Shown here: in pieces, positions 1 to 7,858 of the stretch
Numbering within the stretch: the first letter of the stretch is position 1
How the letters are laid out: every line of letters starts with the position of its first letter
Source of the DNA: Confluentibacter citreus
GTDB taxonomy: Bacteria > Bacteroidota > Bacteroidia > Flavobacteriales > Flavobacteriaceae
Length of the DNA: 64,000 nucleotides
Assembly: GCF_002807055.1 (NCBI RefSeq)
Contig: NZ_NIXN01000005.1
Location: 209,146 to 273,145 of the forward strand
Direction: 5' to 3'
Notes under the pieces: generated by a model
Database searches by the model: none
Seen by the model: the letters and a program-made list of their open reading frames with translations, nothing else
Told to the model about the DNA's origin: nothing
Made by a program: the position numbers and the translations under genes

Positions 1-159
1 GAAGCCATTGGATATAAGGGTATTGTATCCATTGAAAGTTTTACAACCGAGAATGTAGAATTGGCAGGAGCCGTTTGTTTTTGGACGCCTAAAGCGGATA
101 CGCAAGATGATTTTGCAAAAGACGGCTTGAAGTTTCTAAAAACATGGGCAAGAGAGTAA
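1..159 (+). CDS. Sugar phosphate isomerase/epimerase family protein, C-terminal end (partial)
   Basis: The window opens inside this gene: frame 1 is open from base 1 to a TAA at 157-159 and gives 52 residues. The segment GIVSIESFTTENVELAGA followed by a short C-terminal helix ending KTWARE resembles the last strand and helix of xylose-isomerase-like TIM-barrel proteins (sugar phosphate isomerase/epimerase family), where a late SIE-type glutamate usually binds the metal. The downstream Gfo/Idh/MocA oxidoreductase on the same strand fits a carbohydrate-conversion operon, since the two families are commonly neighbours. Only the end is visible, so substrate and exact family cannot be stated. Confidence 0.6.
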   Translation, partial: EAIGYKGIVSIESFTTENVELAGAVCFWTPKADTQDDFAKDGLKFLKTWARE

Positions 160-174
160 TTAATTTTTGAAGGG

Positions 175-298
175 TTCTCGATACAATTCGCTTATAGCGA
201 ATCACTCGAACTGACAGGCTAACTAAATTAATATTGCAACCCTGAAAGTCACTTCGAGTGGATTTGCGAAGAGCAACGTAGCAAATTTGTATCGAGAA
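175..298. repeat. Imperfect inverted-repeat element
   Basis: The left end TTCTCGATACAATTCGC (175-191) is mirrored by a right end AATTTGTATCGAGAA (284-298). Inside, ACTCGAACTGAC is mirrored by GTCACTTCGAGT. The whole can fold into one long interrupted hairpin. A further ACTGAC-type half-site lies near 310-320. It looks like one of the small palindromic interspersed repeats common between genes in flavobacteria. No open frame inside is convincing. Confidence 0.6.
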
Positions 299-393
299 GA
301 TATATGTCGCTCGAACTGACATTAAATAGATATGAAAGTTTCAAAAAAAACACAACATAATTAAGCATATATTAAAACTAATAGATTAAAGTT

Positions 394-1524
394 ATGAGTA
401 AAAAAATAAACGTAGCCATTGTAGGTCTAGGATTTGGAGCCGAGTTTATCCCCATCTATCAAAAACACCCCAATGCGGTTATGTACGCTATTTGCCAGCG
501 TAACGAAGATAAACTGAAAGAGATAGGTGACGAATTTGGTATAGATGTGCGTTACACAGATTATGACGAATTGTTAAAAGACCCAAACATACATGCGGTA
601 CATATCAATACGCCCATTCCTAATCATGGAGAGCAATCCATTAAAGCCTTAAAAGCAGGCAAACATGTGGCTTGTACCGTGCCCATGGCAACAACGGTTG
701 AGGAATGTAAGCAAATCGTAGAGTTGGTTAAGTCCACCGGGTTGATCTATATGATGATGGAAACCGTGGTCTATGCCCGTGAGTTTTTGTTTATGAAGGA
801 GCTATACGATAAAGGCGAATTAGGTAAAATACAATACTTAAAAGCGAGTCACCAACAAGATATGGACGGTTGGCCGAATTACTGGCCAGGATTGCCACCC
901 ATGCATTATGCCACCCATTGCGTAGGACCTGTATTGGCATTAACTAGGGCAGAAGCGGAATATGTGTCTTGCTTTGGTTCAGGAACCATTCGAGAAGAAC
1001 TGATTCCTAAATACAACTCACCTTTTGCGGTTGAAAGTACCCATATCAAGTTTAAAGATTCTGATATCAGTGCCCATGTGTACCGATCGCTTTTTGATGT
1101 GGCACGTCAGTATAGAGAAAGTTTTGAGGTGTATGGTTCCAAAAAATCGGTGGAATGGCCGTTAATAGAAGGACATCCATTAGTAGTGCATACCGCTAAA
1201 AAGCCTGAGCCAGAGATTCCTCAAGAAGTAGAATCGCCAGATTATGCCAAGTACTTACCTGAGGAAATTCAACGTTTTACCACCAAAGGTGTGTATGACA
1301 CGGACGATCACCAACATTTATCCTTTACACAAGGCGCTGGACATGGTGGTTCCCACCCGCATTTGGTGCATGAGTTTGTAAATGCATTAGTAAAAGGTAC
1401 AGAGCCTTACCCAAATGCCAAACAATCTGCCAACATCACGTGTGTGGGTATTTTGGCGCATGAGTCGGCTTTGCAAGGTGGTAAACAAATGAATTTGCCG
1501 GACTTTACCCTAAGCGGTAAATAA
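394..1524 (+). CDS. Gfo/Idh/MocA family oxidoreductase
   Basis: 376 residues, a normal length for this NAD(P)-dependent sugar/inositol dehydrogenase family. The N-terminal Rossmann fold carries the dinucleotide motif GLGFGAEF (about residues 11-18) after a hydrophobic strand, and the HVHINTPIPNHG segment (about 68-78) is the usual end of the nucleotide domain. The C-terminal alpha/beta domain includes MHYATHCVGPVLALT (about 170-185), where family members place catalytic residues. The conserved EKP motif is replaced by CTVPMA near residue 94-99, so the lysine that normally sits there is absent. The gene follows a sugar isomerase-like gene on the same strand. The substrate is unknown; catabolism or conversion of an oxidised sugar is inferred. 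Confidence 0.85.
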   Translation: MSKKINVAIVGLGFGAEFIPIYQKHPNAVMYAICQRNEDKLKEIGDEFGIDVRYTDYDELLKDPNIHAVHINTPIPNHGEQSIKALKAGKHVACTVPMATTVEECKQIVELVKSTGLIYMMMETVVYAREFLFMKELYDKGELGKIQYLKASHQQDMDGWPNYWPGLPPMHYATHCVGPVLALTRAEAEYVSCFGSGTIREELIPKYNSPFAVESTHIKFKDSDISAHVYRSLFDVARQYRESFEVYGSKKSVEWPLIEGHPLVVHTAKKPEPEIPQEVESPDYAKYLPEEIQRFTTKGVYDTDDHQHLSFTQGAGHGGSHPHLVHEFVNALVKGTEPYPNAKQSANITCVGILAHESALQGGKQMNLPDFTLSGK

Positions 1525-1551
1525 GGTCGCTTAAATAATTTGAATTAGTCG

Positions 1552-1580
1552 AAAATCCTGAGTATTATACTCAGGATTTT
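1552..1580 (+). terminator. Rho-independent terminator
   Basis: A perfect stem (AAAATCCTGAGTA / TACTCAGGATTTT, 3 nt loop) runs straight into a T-run. It lies 28 bp after the stop of the oxidoreductase gene and should end that transcript. Confidence 0.85.
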
Positions 1581-1602
1581 TTTTGCGTTATTGCGAGTCA
1601 TC

Positions 1603-1684
1603 CGTCATTGCGAGGTACGAAGCAGTCCCATTATGTAGAACTAGAATTAAACAGATTGCTTCGTCGTGCCTCCTCGCAATGACG
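1603..1684. repeat. 82 bp palindromic interspersed repeat, copy 1
   Basis: Bounded by CGTCATTGCGAGG and its complement CCTCGCAATGACG. The interior contains GCTTCGTCGTGCC-type and GTAGAACTAGAATTAAACAG-type segments. A second copy of identical length lies in opposite orientation at 5834-5915. It touches the stop codon of the TetR-family gene, so it occupies the space between two convergent genes and may also act as a structured 3' end. Confidence 0.8.
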
Positions 1685-2302
1685 TTATTTTTTAGGAACA
1701 AAAAGTATTTGAAGATAGTTTTGTAGGTGTCTTAATTGTTTTGCCGTTAAATCGGGTTCGTTTACGGATTTTGAAAGAATAAATCCGCCTTCAAAAATCA
1801 CCGTAAACGTATCGGCCAACGAATTAAGATCCTCTTCAATAACCATGTCATATTGTTCAAGGATGTTTTGCATTAATATCTCAATATTATCTCTCCAAGT
1901 CAATATCGTTTTCGCAATATCTTTTTTGATTTCCTCATCAAATAAATTTGATTCATTAATAAACGACGCATACAAACAGCCAGGATGTGGTGCTTTTAAA
2001 CCGGCCAGCACATCTATAAAAATCTGAATAAACTTCAATAACCTGTCTAGGGGTTTATCCTTTAAATCTTGTGTGTTCTTTAAAGCCGCTTCCATAGTAG
2101 AGAGGTCTAAGCGTATAAATTCCTCAATGAGTGCTTTTGCTAAATCGTTTTTTGTTTTAAAGTGATAAAAGAATGCGCCTTTGGTTAACGCGGTTTTCTC
2201 TAATATGTGGTCGATACTGGTGCCAGCATAGCCATTTTGAAGTATCAACGCTTTAGATTCTTGTAGTATTTTATCTCGTGTAGGTTTTCCATCTCTTGCC
2301 AT
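1685..2302 (-). CDS. TetR/AcrR family transcriptional regulator
   Basis: 205 residues. The N-terminal helix-turn-helix spans about residues 8-55, with the family signature TRDKILQESKALI, GYAGTSIDHI and TKGAFFYHFKTKNDLAKAL. The rest is the variable all-helical ligand-binding domain. The gene is divergent from a membrane fatty-acid-hydroxylase family gene, and the 94 bp between them hold two palindromes centred on CTAG. The simplest reading is autoregulation plus control of the neighbour, as is usual for TetR proteins. The inducer is unknown. Confidence 0.9.
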   Translation of the reverse strand: MARDGKPTRDKILQESKALILQNGYAGTSIDHILEKTALTKGAFFYHFKTKNDLAKALIEEFIRLDLSTMEAALKNTQDLKDKPLDRLLKFIQIFIDVLAGLKAPHPGCLYASFINESNLFDEEIKKDIAKTILTWRDNIEILMQNILEQYDMVIEEDLNSLADTFTVIFEGGFILSKSVNEPDLTAKQLRHLQNYLQILFVPKK

Positions 2303-2324
2303 AATCCAAAAATAATAAAAAAAT

Positions 2325-2384
2325 AAACAAACTAGTTGGTATGTTTGAATATATTTTTATATTTGTACCGTCTAGTCTGTATAA
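2325..2384 (+). promoter_or_regulatory. Divergent promoter/operator between tetR-type gene and desaturase gene
   Basis: A Bacteroidota-type promoter is visible: TTG at 2336-2338, 19 nt, then TATATTTG at 2358-2365. Two imperfect palindromes centred on CTAG overlap it: AAACAAACTAGTTGGTATG (about 2325-2343) across the -33 element and TACCGTCTAGTCTGTA (about 2366-2381) just after the -7 element. Binding of the adjacent TetR-family repressor at both would block the desaturase-family gene. Operator identity is inference from position and symmetry. Confidence 0.55.
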
Positions 2385-2396
2385 TTAAAAAAAATA

Positions 2397-3185
2397 ATGA
2401 CATTTATGGAAACCATTTTTTTAGAGCTACCAGCCCCGATGGCCATTCTTACCGATCCTGTAACCTTTATAGTCTACGCTATTTATGGAAGTTTGTTTTT
2501 ATGGGAAACTTTTTTCCCCGCCCGTCCGTTACCTAAAATAAAATATTGGAAGGTACGCGGATTTATTTTTTTCCTTGTCTTTGTATTGATGACAACGTAT
2601 CTGCCCTTAATATGGGATGGCTTTTTTGCATCGTATCAGCTGATTGATTTAAGTGGATTACCTTTGTTTTTACAAATGGTCTTAGGAATCGTTTTAGTGG
2701 AATTTGTGCAATATGTATGGCATTTTAGCATGCATAAATCGGATTTCCTCTTCAGGGTGTCCCACCAAATTCACCACAGTTCTGAACGGATAGATACACC
2801 TAGCGCTTTTATATTTAGCCTGAGCGATATGGTTGGTTTGGCACTTGTTGGTTCGGTTAGTTTTGCACTCATTATGGGATTGGCTCCCCAAGCCATTACA
2901 TACATCATCCTTACAACCATGTTTTTGGGTACTTTTCAGCATGCCAATATTAAAACGCCTCAATGGTTAGGTTATATTATTCAACGGCCAGAAAGCCATT
3001 CGCTGCATCATGGAGTAGGCATACATAAATATAACTATTCCGATTTACCACTTATAGACATTATATTTGGCACGTTTAAAAATCCGGAATCATTTCAGAA
3101 AGAAACGGGATACTATTTAGGCGCCTCCAACAAACTATGGGACATGTTGCGTTTTAAGGATGTTACTTCCATAAAAGGGAATTAA
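2397..3185 (+). CDS. Sterol desaturase / fatty acid hydroxylase family membrane protein
   Basis: 262 residues with several hydrophobic segments. The histidine clusters of the di-iron FA_hydroxylase superfamily are all present: HFSMH, HQIHH and, near residue 200, HSLHHG, plus additional conserved histidines. Such enzymes oxidise lipid or carotenoid chains in the membrane. ATG codons at 2397 and 2406 are both possible; the later one (METIFLEL) also sits well behind the promoter. The gene is divergent from a TetR regulator with operators in between, suggesting an inducible membrane-lipid or detoxification enzyme. Substrate cannot be told. Confidence 0.88.
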   Translation: MTFMETIFLELPAPMAILTDPVTFIVYAIYGSLFLWETFFPARPLPKIKYWKVRGFIFFLVFVLMTTYLPLIWDGFFASYQLIDLSGLPLFLQMVLGIVLVEFVQYVWHFSMHKSDFLFRVSHQIHHSSERIDTPSAFIFSLSDMVGLALVGSVSFALIMGLAPQAITYIILTTMFLGTFQHANIKTPQWLGYIIQRPESHSLHHGVGIHKYNYSDLPLIDIIFGTFKNPESFQKETGYYLGASNKLWDMLRFKDVTSIKGN

Positions 3186-3213
3186 ATATATATCCACACC
3201 TTATCCAACTTAT

Positions 3214-3245
3214 AAAATCCTGAGCTTAATAACTTGGGATTTTTG
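3214..3245 (+). terminator. Rho-independent terminator
   Basis: AAATCCTGAGC ... ACTTGGGATTTT forms an imperfect stem followed by T-rich sequence, 29 bp after the desaturase-family gene. No gene is seen between here and the serine hydrolase stop at 3396. Confidence 0.5.
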
Positions 3246-3395
3246 TTTATAAGTGGTGTTGTTACATATTGTTTTCAAATATAAGTAATCAATACATGTC
3301 CTATCCGCATAAACCAGCAGCGACACCAAAATTTTGGTAAGAGCCAAAGCTAATCCTGTTTTTAATTTCTTTGATATAGAAAAAAAAACCTGCAC

Positions 3396-5069
3396 TTATT
3401 TTTTAACAAATTCAATACCGCTTACCCTGTCTGAACTCAAAAGGAAACCATTCGCATCACCATTACTATCCAAACTGAAATCGATGGTAGCTTTTTCAAG
3501 GTTTTTGTAATCGAAATAAATGCGGTTGTAGGAGGTGAGTACTTGTACTTCCACTTCAGGATTACTTCCTACTTTAAAGTAAAGGTTTTTGTCTTTACTA
3601 TAGAATTGATAGGAGGCTTTTTGCTCCTTGCTGTAATAACTTCCTATATAACGACTGTAATCTTTAGGTGATAATACACTTAAACGCTGAGCAGTAGTAT
3701 TCCCTTGTGTCTGTAATACGGTAAGTTCTTGATATTTCCCATTTCTAAGATTACTAAACTCAACCCTATCATTTGTTACACCAATTTTGAATGTATTGGT
3801 GTTATTGTCTGTATAAAGCATCTGGATGGGTTGACCTGTTACCTGACCACTTAGCATACCATCTTCATATCGAATGTGAATTAGAACATTTGGCATTACT
3901 TCATAGACTCCGGTAAGAGTCATTGCATTTTCAACGCTCAACGATTTGTTTACCGCTTTATCAATATGGGTTTGAACCAGCGATGTGGAGTTTTTATCGC
4001 CAAAGACATAAATATCAGCAATAGCCCGAGTAATGGACTCCGGATTGATGTCTTCAGAATTACCTAGACATATAATTGAAATTTTTCGTTCAGGAAATCG
4101 TAAAGTTTCTGAACGAAATCCTAGAAATGCTCCAGGATGTGTTTGAATGGGTTCATTGCGATACGTATCTAATTGTATTCCCATGCCATAGCTCAAAAGG
4201 TTACCGTTATTCAATGTCCCTCTTTTTAGGATATGCTGAACAGGAGATGTGCTATCATAAAAAGCCTGATCCCATCGAGCCAGGTCTTCCATGGTGGTAT
4301 GCATTCCTCCGTCACCATAAGCTTTATACTTATCCTTAAAAGGGAGGTAATTATCACCTGATTTTGAATAACTCTTAGCAATTACTGATTTCTCTTCCGT
4401 TTGATATTTTCCAAAACCAGATGAGTTCATGTTGAGGTCTTTCAATAGGTTGCTACAATATGCAGCAAGTGTTCTGCCCGTAACCCGATGAATGATTTCG
4501 GCTAAGAGTATGTAGTTGGAATTACTGTACACACAACGGTCTCCGGGATTAAAATTCAATTTGTTTTGTCTTACTATAAGATTCAAGGCATCTTTGTTAT
4601 CAAAAGTTGCTTCAAAACTTTTTCCAGACAACCACATCAGTACCATATAGTCACGAATGCCACTGGTATGATAGAGTAAATTTTCAATAGTAATACCTTT
4701 GCCATAATTAGGAAATTCTGGCAGAAACTTGCCAATAGTATCAGTTAATGATAGCTTCTGCTGCTTAATAAGCGATGTTACGGCAAACGCAGTGAATTGT
4801 TTACTGCCAGAGGCTATATTATATAATACTTTCGGGGAATTTACTTCTTTAAATTTGAGATCGGCCATCCCATATCCTTTTTGAAATATAATTTTGCCTT
4901 CCTTAATAATTCCAATAGTAGCTCCCGGTGTATTACTGTCATTATGATTTTCCATCATTAAATCAATCGTCTGTTCAAGGGTATTATTCTGATTGGATTG
5001 AAAGGCGTTGACAGAATTACATGCAAGCGTACAAAACGCCATAAGGAATATTATATAAGTGTTTTTCAT
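3396..5069 (-). CDS. Beta-lactamase-related serine hydrolase, secreted
   Basis: 557 residues. A signal sequence with a possible lipobox (TLAC, Cys17) is followed by a class C beta-lactamase/PBP4*-like domain: SxxK as SGSK (87-90), HTSGI (134-138), YxN as YSN (181-183) and HPGAF (311-315) in place of the KTG-type motif. The C-terminal about 180 residues form a beta-rich domain of the DUF3471/lipocalin-like type often attached to these hydrolases. It is probably periplasmic and acts on peptides or esters; beta-lactam resistance is not implied. Downstream on the transcript there is only the desaturase terminator region; an XRE regulator gene lies 17 bp upstream and may be co-transcribed. Confidence 0.85.
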   Translation of the reverse strand: MKNTYIIFLMAFCTLACNSVNAFQSNQNNTLEQTIDLMMENHNDSNTPGATIGIIKEGKIIFQKGYGMADLKFKEVNSPKVLYNIASGSKQFTAFAVTSLIKQQKLSLTDTIGKFLPEFPNYGKGITIENLLYHTSGIRDYMVLMWLSGKSFEATFDNKDALNLIVRQNKLNFNPGDRCVYSNSNYILLAEIIHRVTGRTLAAYCSNLLKDLNMNSSGFGKYQTEEKSVIAKSYSKSGDNYLPFKDKYKAYGDGGMHTTMEDLARWDQAFYDSTSPVQHILKRGTLNNGNLLSYGMGIQLDTYRNEPIQTHPGAFLGFRSETLRFPERKISIICLGNSEDINPESITRAIADIYVFGDKNSTSLVQTHIDKAVNKSLSVENAMTLTGVYEVMPNVLIHIRYEDGMLSGQVTGQPIQMLYTDNNTNTFKIGVTNDRVEFSNLRNGKYQELTVLQTQGNTTAQRLSVLSPKDYSRYIGSYYSKEQKASYQFYSKDKNLYFKVGSNPEVEVQVLTSYNRIYFDYKNLEKATIDFSLDSNGDANGFLLSSDRVSGIEFVKK

Positions 5070-5086
5070 AACATTCTAATTTATAT

Positions 5087-5623
5087 TCAAGCAAGAGGTT
5101 CCTGTTTCAGAAACCGGATGCTAAAAGGATATTTATAAGGCTGATGACTTGTGACTTTCAAAGAGTTTATAATGATAACTACCTGACTGAATAAGACTAA
5201 CACAATCAATATAGGCGGCGCAAAAAAAAGCACAAAGGGAAGGATATAGAGTAACATACTCAGTTGGAAATTGATCACGTCAATGGCATGTTTACGAATA
5301 TCTTTGACGTCGTCACGTTTCCATATCCAAACCAGAATGGGGGGAAGGATTAAAAGAGGCAAACCACTTAAATGCAGCAGGGGCAACCATTTACTTTGCC
5401 CTTCTTTGTTACTTGTATTTAAGTCCTCTTCAATGTTGGCTAAAATTGCAAAATCAACATCCAATGCTGCTGCAATCGATTGAAGCGTATATGCACGTGG
5501 GTCTACTTCACCATTTTCAATACGTTGAATGGTTCGCACACTAATGTCTGTTTTTGCGGCTAACTCCTCCTGAGTAATGCCTTTCTTTAGCCTTAGTTCT
5601 TTTATTAAGAGTCCTGTTCTCAT
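5087..5623 (-). CDS. XRE-family regulator fused to a DUF4870-like membrane domain
   Basis: 178 residues. Residues 1-60 are a Cro/C1-type helix-turn-helix (LIKELRLKKGITQEELAAKTDISVRTIQRIE). The C-terminal half has hydrophobic segments interrupted by a WKRDDVKDIRKHAIDVINFQLS stretch typical of Tic20/DUF4870-like proteins. The product would therefore be a membrane-tethered DNA-binding protein. It stands 17 bp before the serine hydrolase gene, so the two are probably one transcript and the regulator may control it. The signal sensed is unknown. Confidence 0.8.
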   Translation of the reverse strand: MRTGLLIKELRLKKGITQEELAAKTDISVRTIQRIENGEVDPRAYTLQSIAAALDVDFAILANIEEDLNTSNKEGQSKWLPLLHLSGLPLLILPPILVWIWKRDDVKDIRKHAIDVINFQLSMLLYILPFVLFFAPPILIVLVLFSQVVIIINSLKVTSHQPYKYPFSIRFLKQEPLA

Positions 5624-5800
5624 AAATGATTATTTTTTCAAATATATGAAGATAGCAGAGGACACTGCCACTTCAATTACCCGACATTCACACGACAATG
5701 TGGAAAAAATAGCTCTTTTTGGCCTTTTCGCACGCTTATTTAAAACAAGTTTACTTCAAATATCCAAGCATTTAGCACAAAGAGAAGTAGCTATTAATAT

Positions 5801-5830
5801 ATTCTGAGTTTAATAACTCGGGATTTTTTT
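5801..5830 (+). terminator. Terminator-like hairpin
   Basis: ATTCTGAG / CTCGGGAT stem with an 8 nt loop followed by seven T. There is no convincing plus-strand gene before it, so it may be a remnant of a lost gene's 3' end. Confidence 0.5.
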
Positions 5831-5833
5831 ACG

Positions 5834-5915
5834 CGTCATTGCGAGGAAGTATGACGAAGCAATCTGTTTAAATTTAGTTCTACATCATGAGATTCCTTCG
5901 TACCTCGCCATGACG
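5834..5915. repeat. 82 bp palindromic interspersed repeat, copy 2
   Basis: Same family as 1603-1684 but in the opposite orientation, same length, with ends CGTCATTGCGAGG and CCTCGCCATGACG. The two copies can be aligned end to end after reverse-complementing one, with scattered differences. Confidence 0.8.
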
Positions 5916-6004
5916 GTGAGATTGCTTCTCACGATAGAAATTTTCATTTCCAGCCTATGGTTTTTACTATGAATTGAGTACCTTGTTTTCAAAAACAATT
6001 CAAC

Positions 6005-6634
6005 ATGAATCACAGTAAAAAATTATACAAAGTGGCATTTGGGTTGGCTGTTTTTACTATTATCTATAATATAGTTGAAGGCTTGATATCGACCTATTTG
6101 GGATTTGAAGATGAAAGCTTGGCCCTTTTTGGTTTTGGTGCCGATAGTTTTATTGAAGTCATTTCTGGATTGGGCATTGCCCACATGATTATAAGGATAC
6201 AAAACAACCCAGACAGTAAACGGGATGGTTTTGAGCGCACCGCCTTAAGAATAACAGGATTTGCGTTTTATATTTTGGTGGTTGCCCTAGTGATAACCAG
6301 TGTATATAATATTTGGATTGGTCATAAACCCATCACCACCTTTTGGGGTGTTGTTATTTCGGGCATTTCCATCGTCGTGATGTGGGTTTTGGTGGCTTGG
6401 AAACGCCGTGTAGGCAACCAACTAAACTCAGCACCCATTTTGGCGGATGCCAATTGCACCATGGTTTGTGTGTATATGTCCGTTATTTTATTGGTAAGTA
6501 GTGGTATTTATGAGCTGTTTGGCATCCCATATATAGATAGTTTGGGAACATTGGGACTTGCCTATTTTGCTTTTAAGGAAGGCAAGGAATGTTTTGAAAA
6601 AGCCAAAAATGATACGCATTGTTGTTGTGATTGA
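6005..6634 (+). CDS. Cation transporter-like membrane protein (CDF-type fold)
   Basis: 209 residues with about six hydrophobic segments. ESLALFGFGADSFIEVISGLG (about 36-56) resembles the metal-binding TM2 region of cation diffusion facilitators, and ILADANCTMVCVYMSVILL resembles the TM5 metal site (D-x-x-C/D). It lacks the long cytoplasmic C-terminal domain of classical CDF exporters, so it belongs to the short CDF-like group. It ends in a cysteine/histidine-rich tail (HCCCD). A role in divalent metal movement is inferred. A SGNH esterase gene follows 45 bp downstream. Confidence 0.7.
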   Translation: MNHSKKLYKVAFGLAVFTIIYNIVEGLISTYLGFEDESLALFGFGADSFIEVISGLGIAHMIIRIQNNPDSKRDGFERTALRITGFAFYILVVALVITSVYNIWIGHKPITTFWGVVISGISIVVMWVLVAWKRRVGNQLNSAPILADANCTMVCVYMSVILLVSSGIYELFGIPYIDSLGTLGLAYFAFKEGKECFEKAKNDTHCCCD

Positions 6635-6679
6635 AAATTTAGTTTATATTAAATGTCATTTATTAATAAGTTATAAAAG

Positions 6680-7522
6680 ATGAAATACCTAATACCAATA
6701 ACGTTTATATTTTTTATTTCAATCGCCTTCAGTCAAGAAAACAGAGAAGCCAATTTTCCATCGATTAGAGAAAAAGTGACTAAGTTGCCAGCCAAGGAAA
6801 AGTTATGGGTATTTATCTTGGCAGGACAATCCAACATGGCAGGGAGGGGTTTTGTAGAACCTATGGATACCATCCCTAATAACAGAATAATTGCTTTAAA
6901 CGAAAATAAAGAGTGGGTTTATGCTAAAGAACCTTTGCATTTCTACGAGCCAAATTTAACAGGTTTAGACTGTGGATTATCATTTGCAAAAAAATTATTG
7001 GAATGTGTGCCAGATGATGTTACCATAGCCTTAATACCTTGTGCGGTAGGTGGTTCATCTATCTCACAATGGATTAATGATGAAGTTTATAGGGAAGTGA
7101 AATTGTTAACAAATTTTACTGAAATGGTAAAATCAGTAGAAAATAATGTGGTTTTTAAAGGTGTTTTATGGCACCAAGGTGAAAGTGATTCCAATGATAG
7201 GAGTATTCCAAAATATAAAGAAAGCACAGAAGCATTGTTCCAAAAGTTTAGAGAAATTACAAATAACAAGTCTTTACCTATTTTGGTTGGGGAATTAGGG
7301 GCATTTATTCAACCTGAAGAGGCCCAGAAGAAATACGATTCCATAAATGCTATTATTCATAAAACCGCTATGCTTGATGATAATAGGTTTGTAATTTCTA
7401 CAAAAGATTTAACGCACAAAGGAGATAACCTGCATTTTGATTCTAAATCACAAAGGGACATGGGTGTTCGATTTGCAAAAGCATTTTTAAATGAAGTTGT
7501 TGAAATAAATTGCGAAGATTAG
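6680..7522 (+). CDS. Sialate O-acetylesterase-like SGNH hydrolase (SASA family)
   Basis: 280 residues with an N-terminal signal peptide (about 1-18, ending AFSQ). The SGNH blocks are visible: block I FILAGQSNMAGRG (about 45-57, nucleophile Ser), the glycine-bearing block around AVGGSSISQW, GVLWHQGESD (about 160-169), and near the end DNLHFDSKSQRDMG with the catalytic Asp/His. Such enzymes remove acetyl groups from carbohydrates, often from sialic acids or xylan. It is probably periplasmic or exported. The transcript may continue from the transporter-like gene. Confidence 0.85.
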   Translation: MKYLIPITFIFFISIAFSQENREANFPSIREKVTKLPAKEKLWVFILAGQSNMAGRGFVEPMDTIPNNRIIALNENKEWVYAKEPLHFYEPNLTGLDCGLSFAKKLLECVPDDVTIALIPCAVGGSSISQWINDEVYREVKLLTNFTEMVKSVENNVVFKGVLWHQGESDSNDRSIPKYKESTEALFQKFREITNNKSLPILVGELGAFIQPEEAQKKYDSINAIIHKTAMLDDNRFVISTKDLTHKGDNLHFDSKSQRDMGVRFAKAFLNEVVEINCED

Positions 7523-7575
7523 TTTTTTATAAATTTTTTCATTTCCTGCAAAGGCTTTAAAGTTTCATCACTGTC
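7519..7575 (-). pseudogene. C-terminal remnant of a paralogue of the 8445-9923 gene
   Basis: Read on the minus strand this stretch encodes SDETLKPLQEMKKF plus a short tail and a stop. It matches SDETLEPLQEMKAF, the C-terminus of the carboxypeptidase-regulatory-domain protein at 8445. Nothing upstream extends the match. The stop codon lies on the opposite strand to, and overlaps, the SGNH gene's stop. I read it as the last piece of a deleted or recombined duplicate. Confidence 0.5.
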
Positions 7576-7858
7576 ATGCTTTTCGAAGTTTGCAACCTCG
7601 CATGTTAATAATTAAAACAGCCGCGAAGTCAGGAGACTTCGCAGAGCTGGTGCGTAAGAGGGCGAAATACGTTTCCGCACTCTTAGACCAAGTATTTACT
7701 GAACACTCCTGCTCACTTTGGCACTCTGCAATACATTCTTGTAAAATTCATCTTCCAAACACCAGTTAAAAAATGTGAATACTGTAAATCTTCACAGTAA
7801 TTACATAACTCATTTATAAGCCTATAAACTATCTTGTAGGTGAATAAAAACTAATGAT
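7523..7858. other. Intergenic region, structured
   Basis: Apart from the remnant above it holds a perfect hairpin GCGAAGTC-agga-GACTTCGC (7623-7642) and, just after it, a second potential pairing between GGTGCGTAAGAG and CGCACTCTTAGACC (about 7650-7690). This 100 bp is richer in GC than its surroundings. No open frame is convincing. It could be a decayed repeat or a small structured RNA. Confidence 0.35.

Larger units (their letters stand above)
5624..6004. other. Intergenic region with terminator-like hairpin and repeat
   Basis: Between the XRE gene and the cation-transporter-like gene. It contains a hairpin of the same design as the two upstream terminators (5801-5830, TTCTGAG ... CTCGGGATTTTTTT) and the second 82 bp palindromic repeat (5834-5915). 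A 76-codon frame ending at 5807 runs antisense over the XRE start; it has no recognisable family and is not annotated as a gene. Confidence 0.5.

Noticed and set aside
5577..5807. 76-residue ORF antisense to the XRE gene start
   Set aside because: No domain, no plausible start region, and overlap with a well-supported gene; its end at a terminator-like hairpin may be chance.
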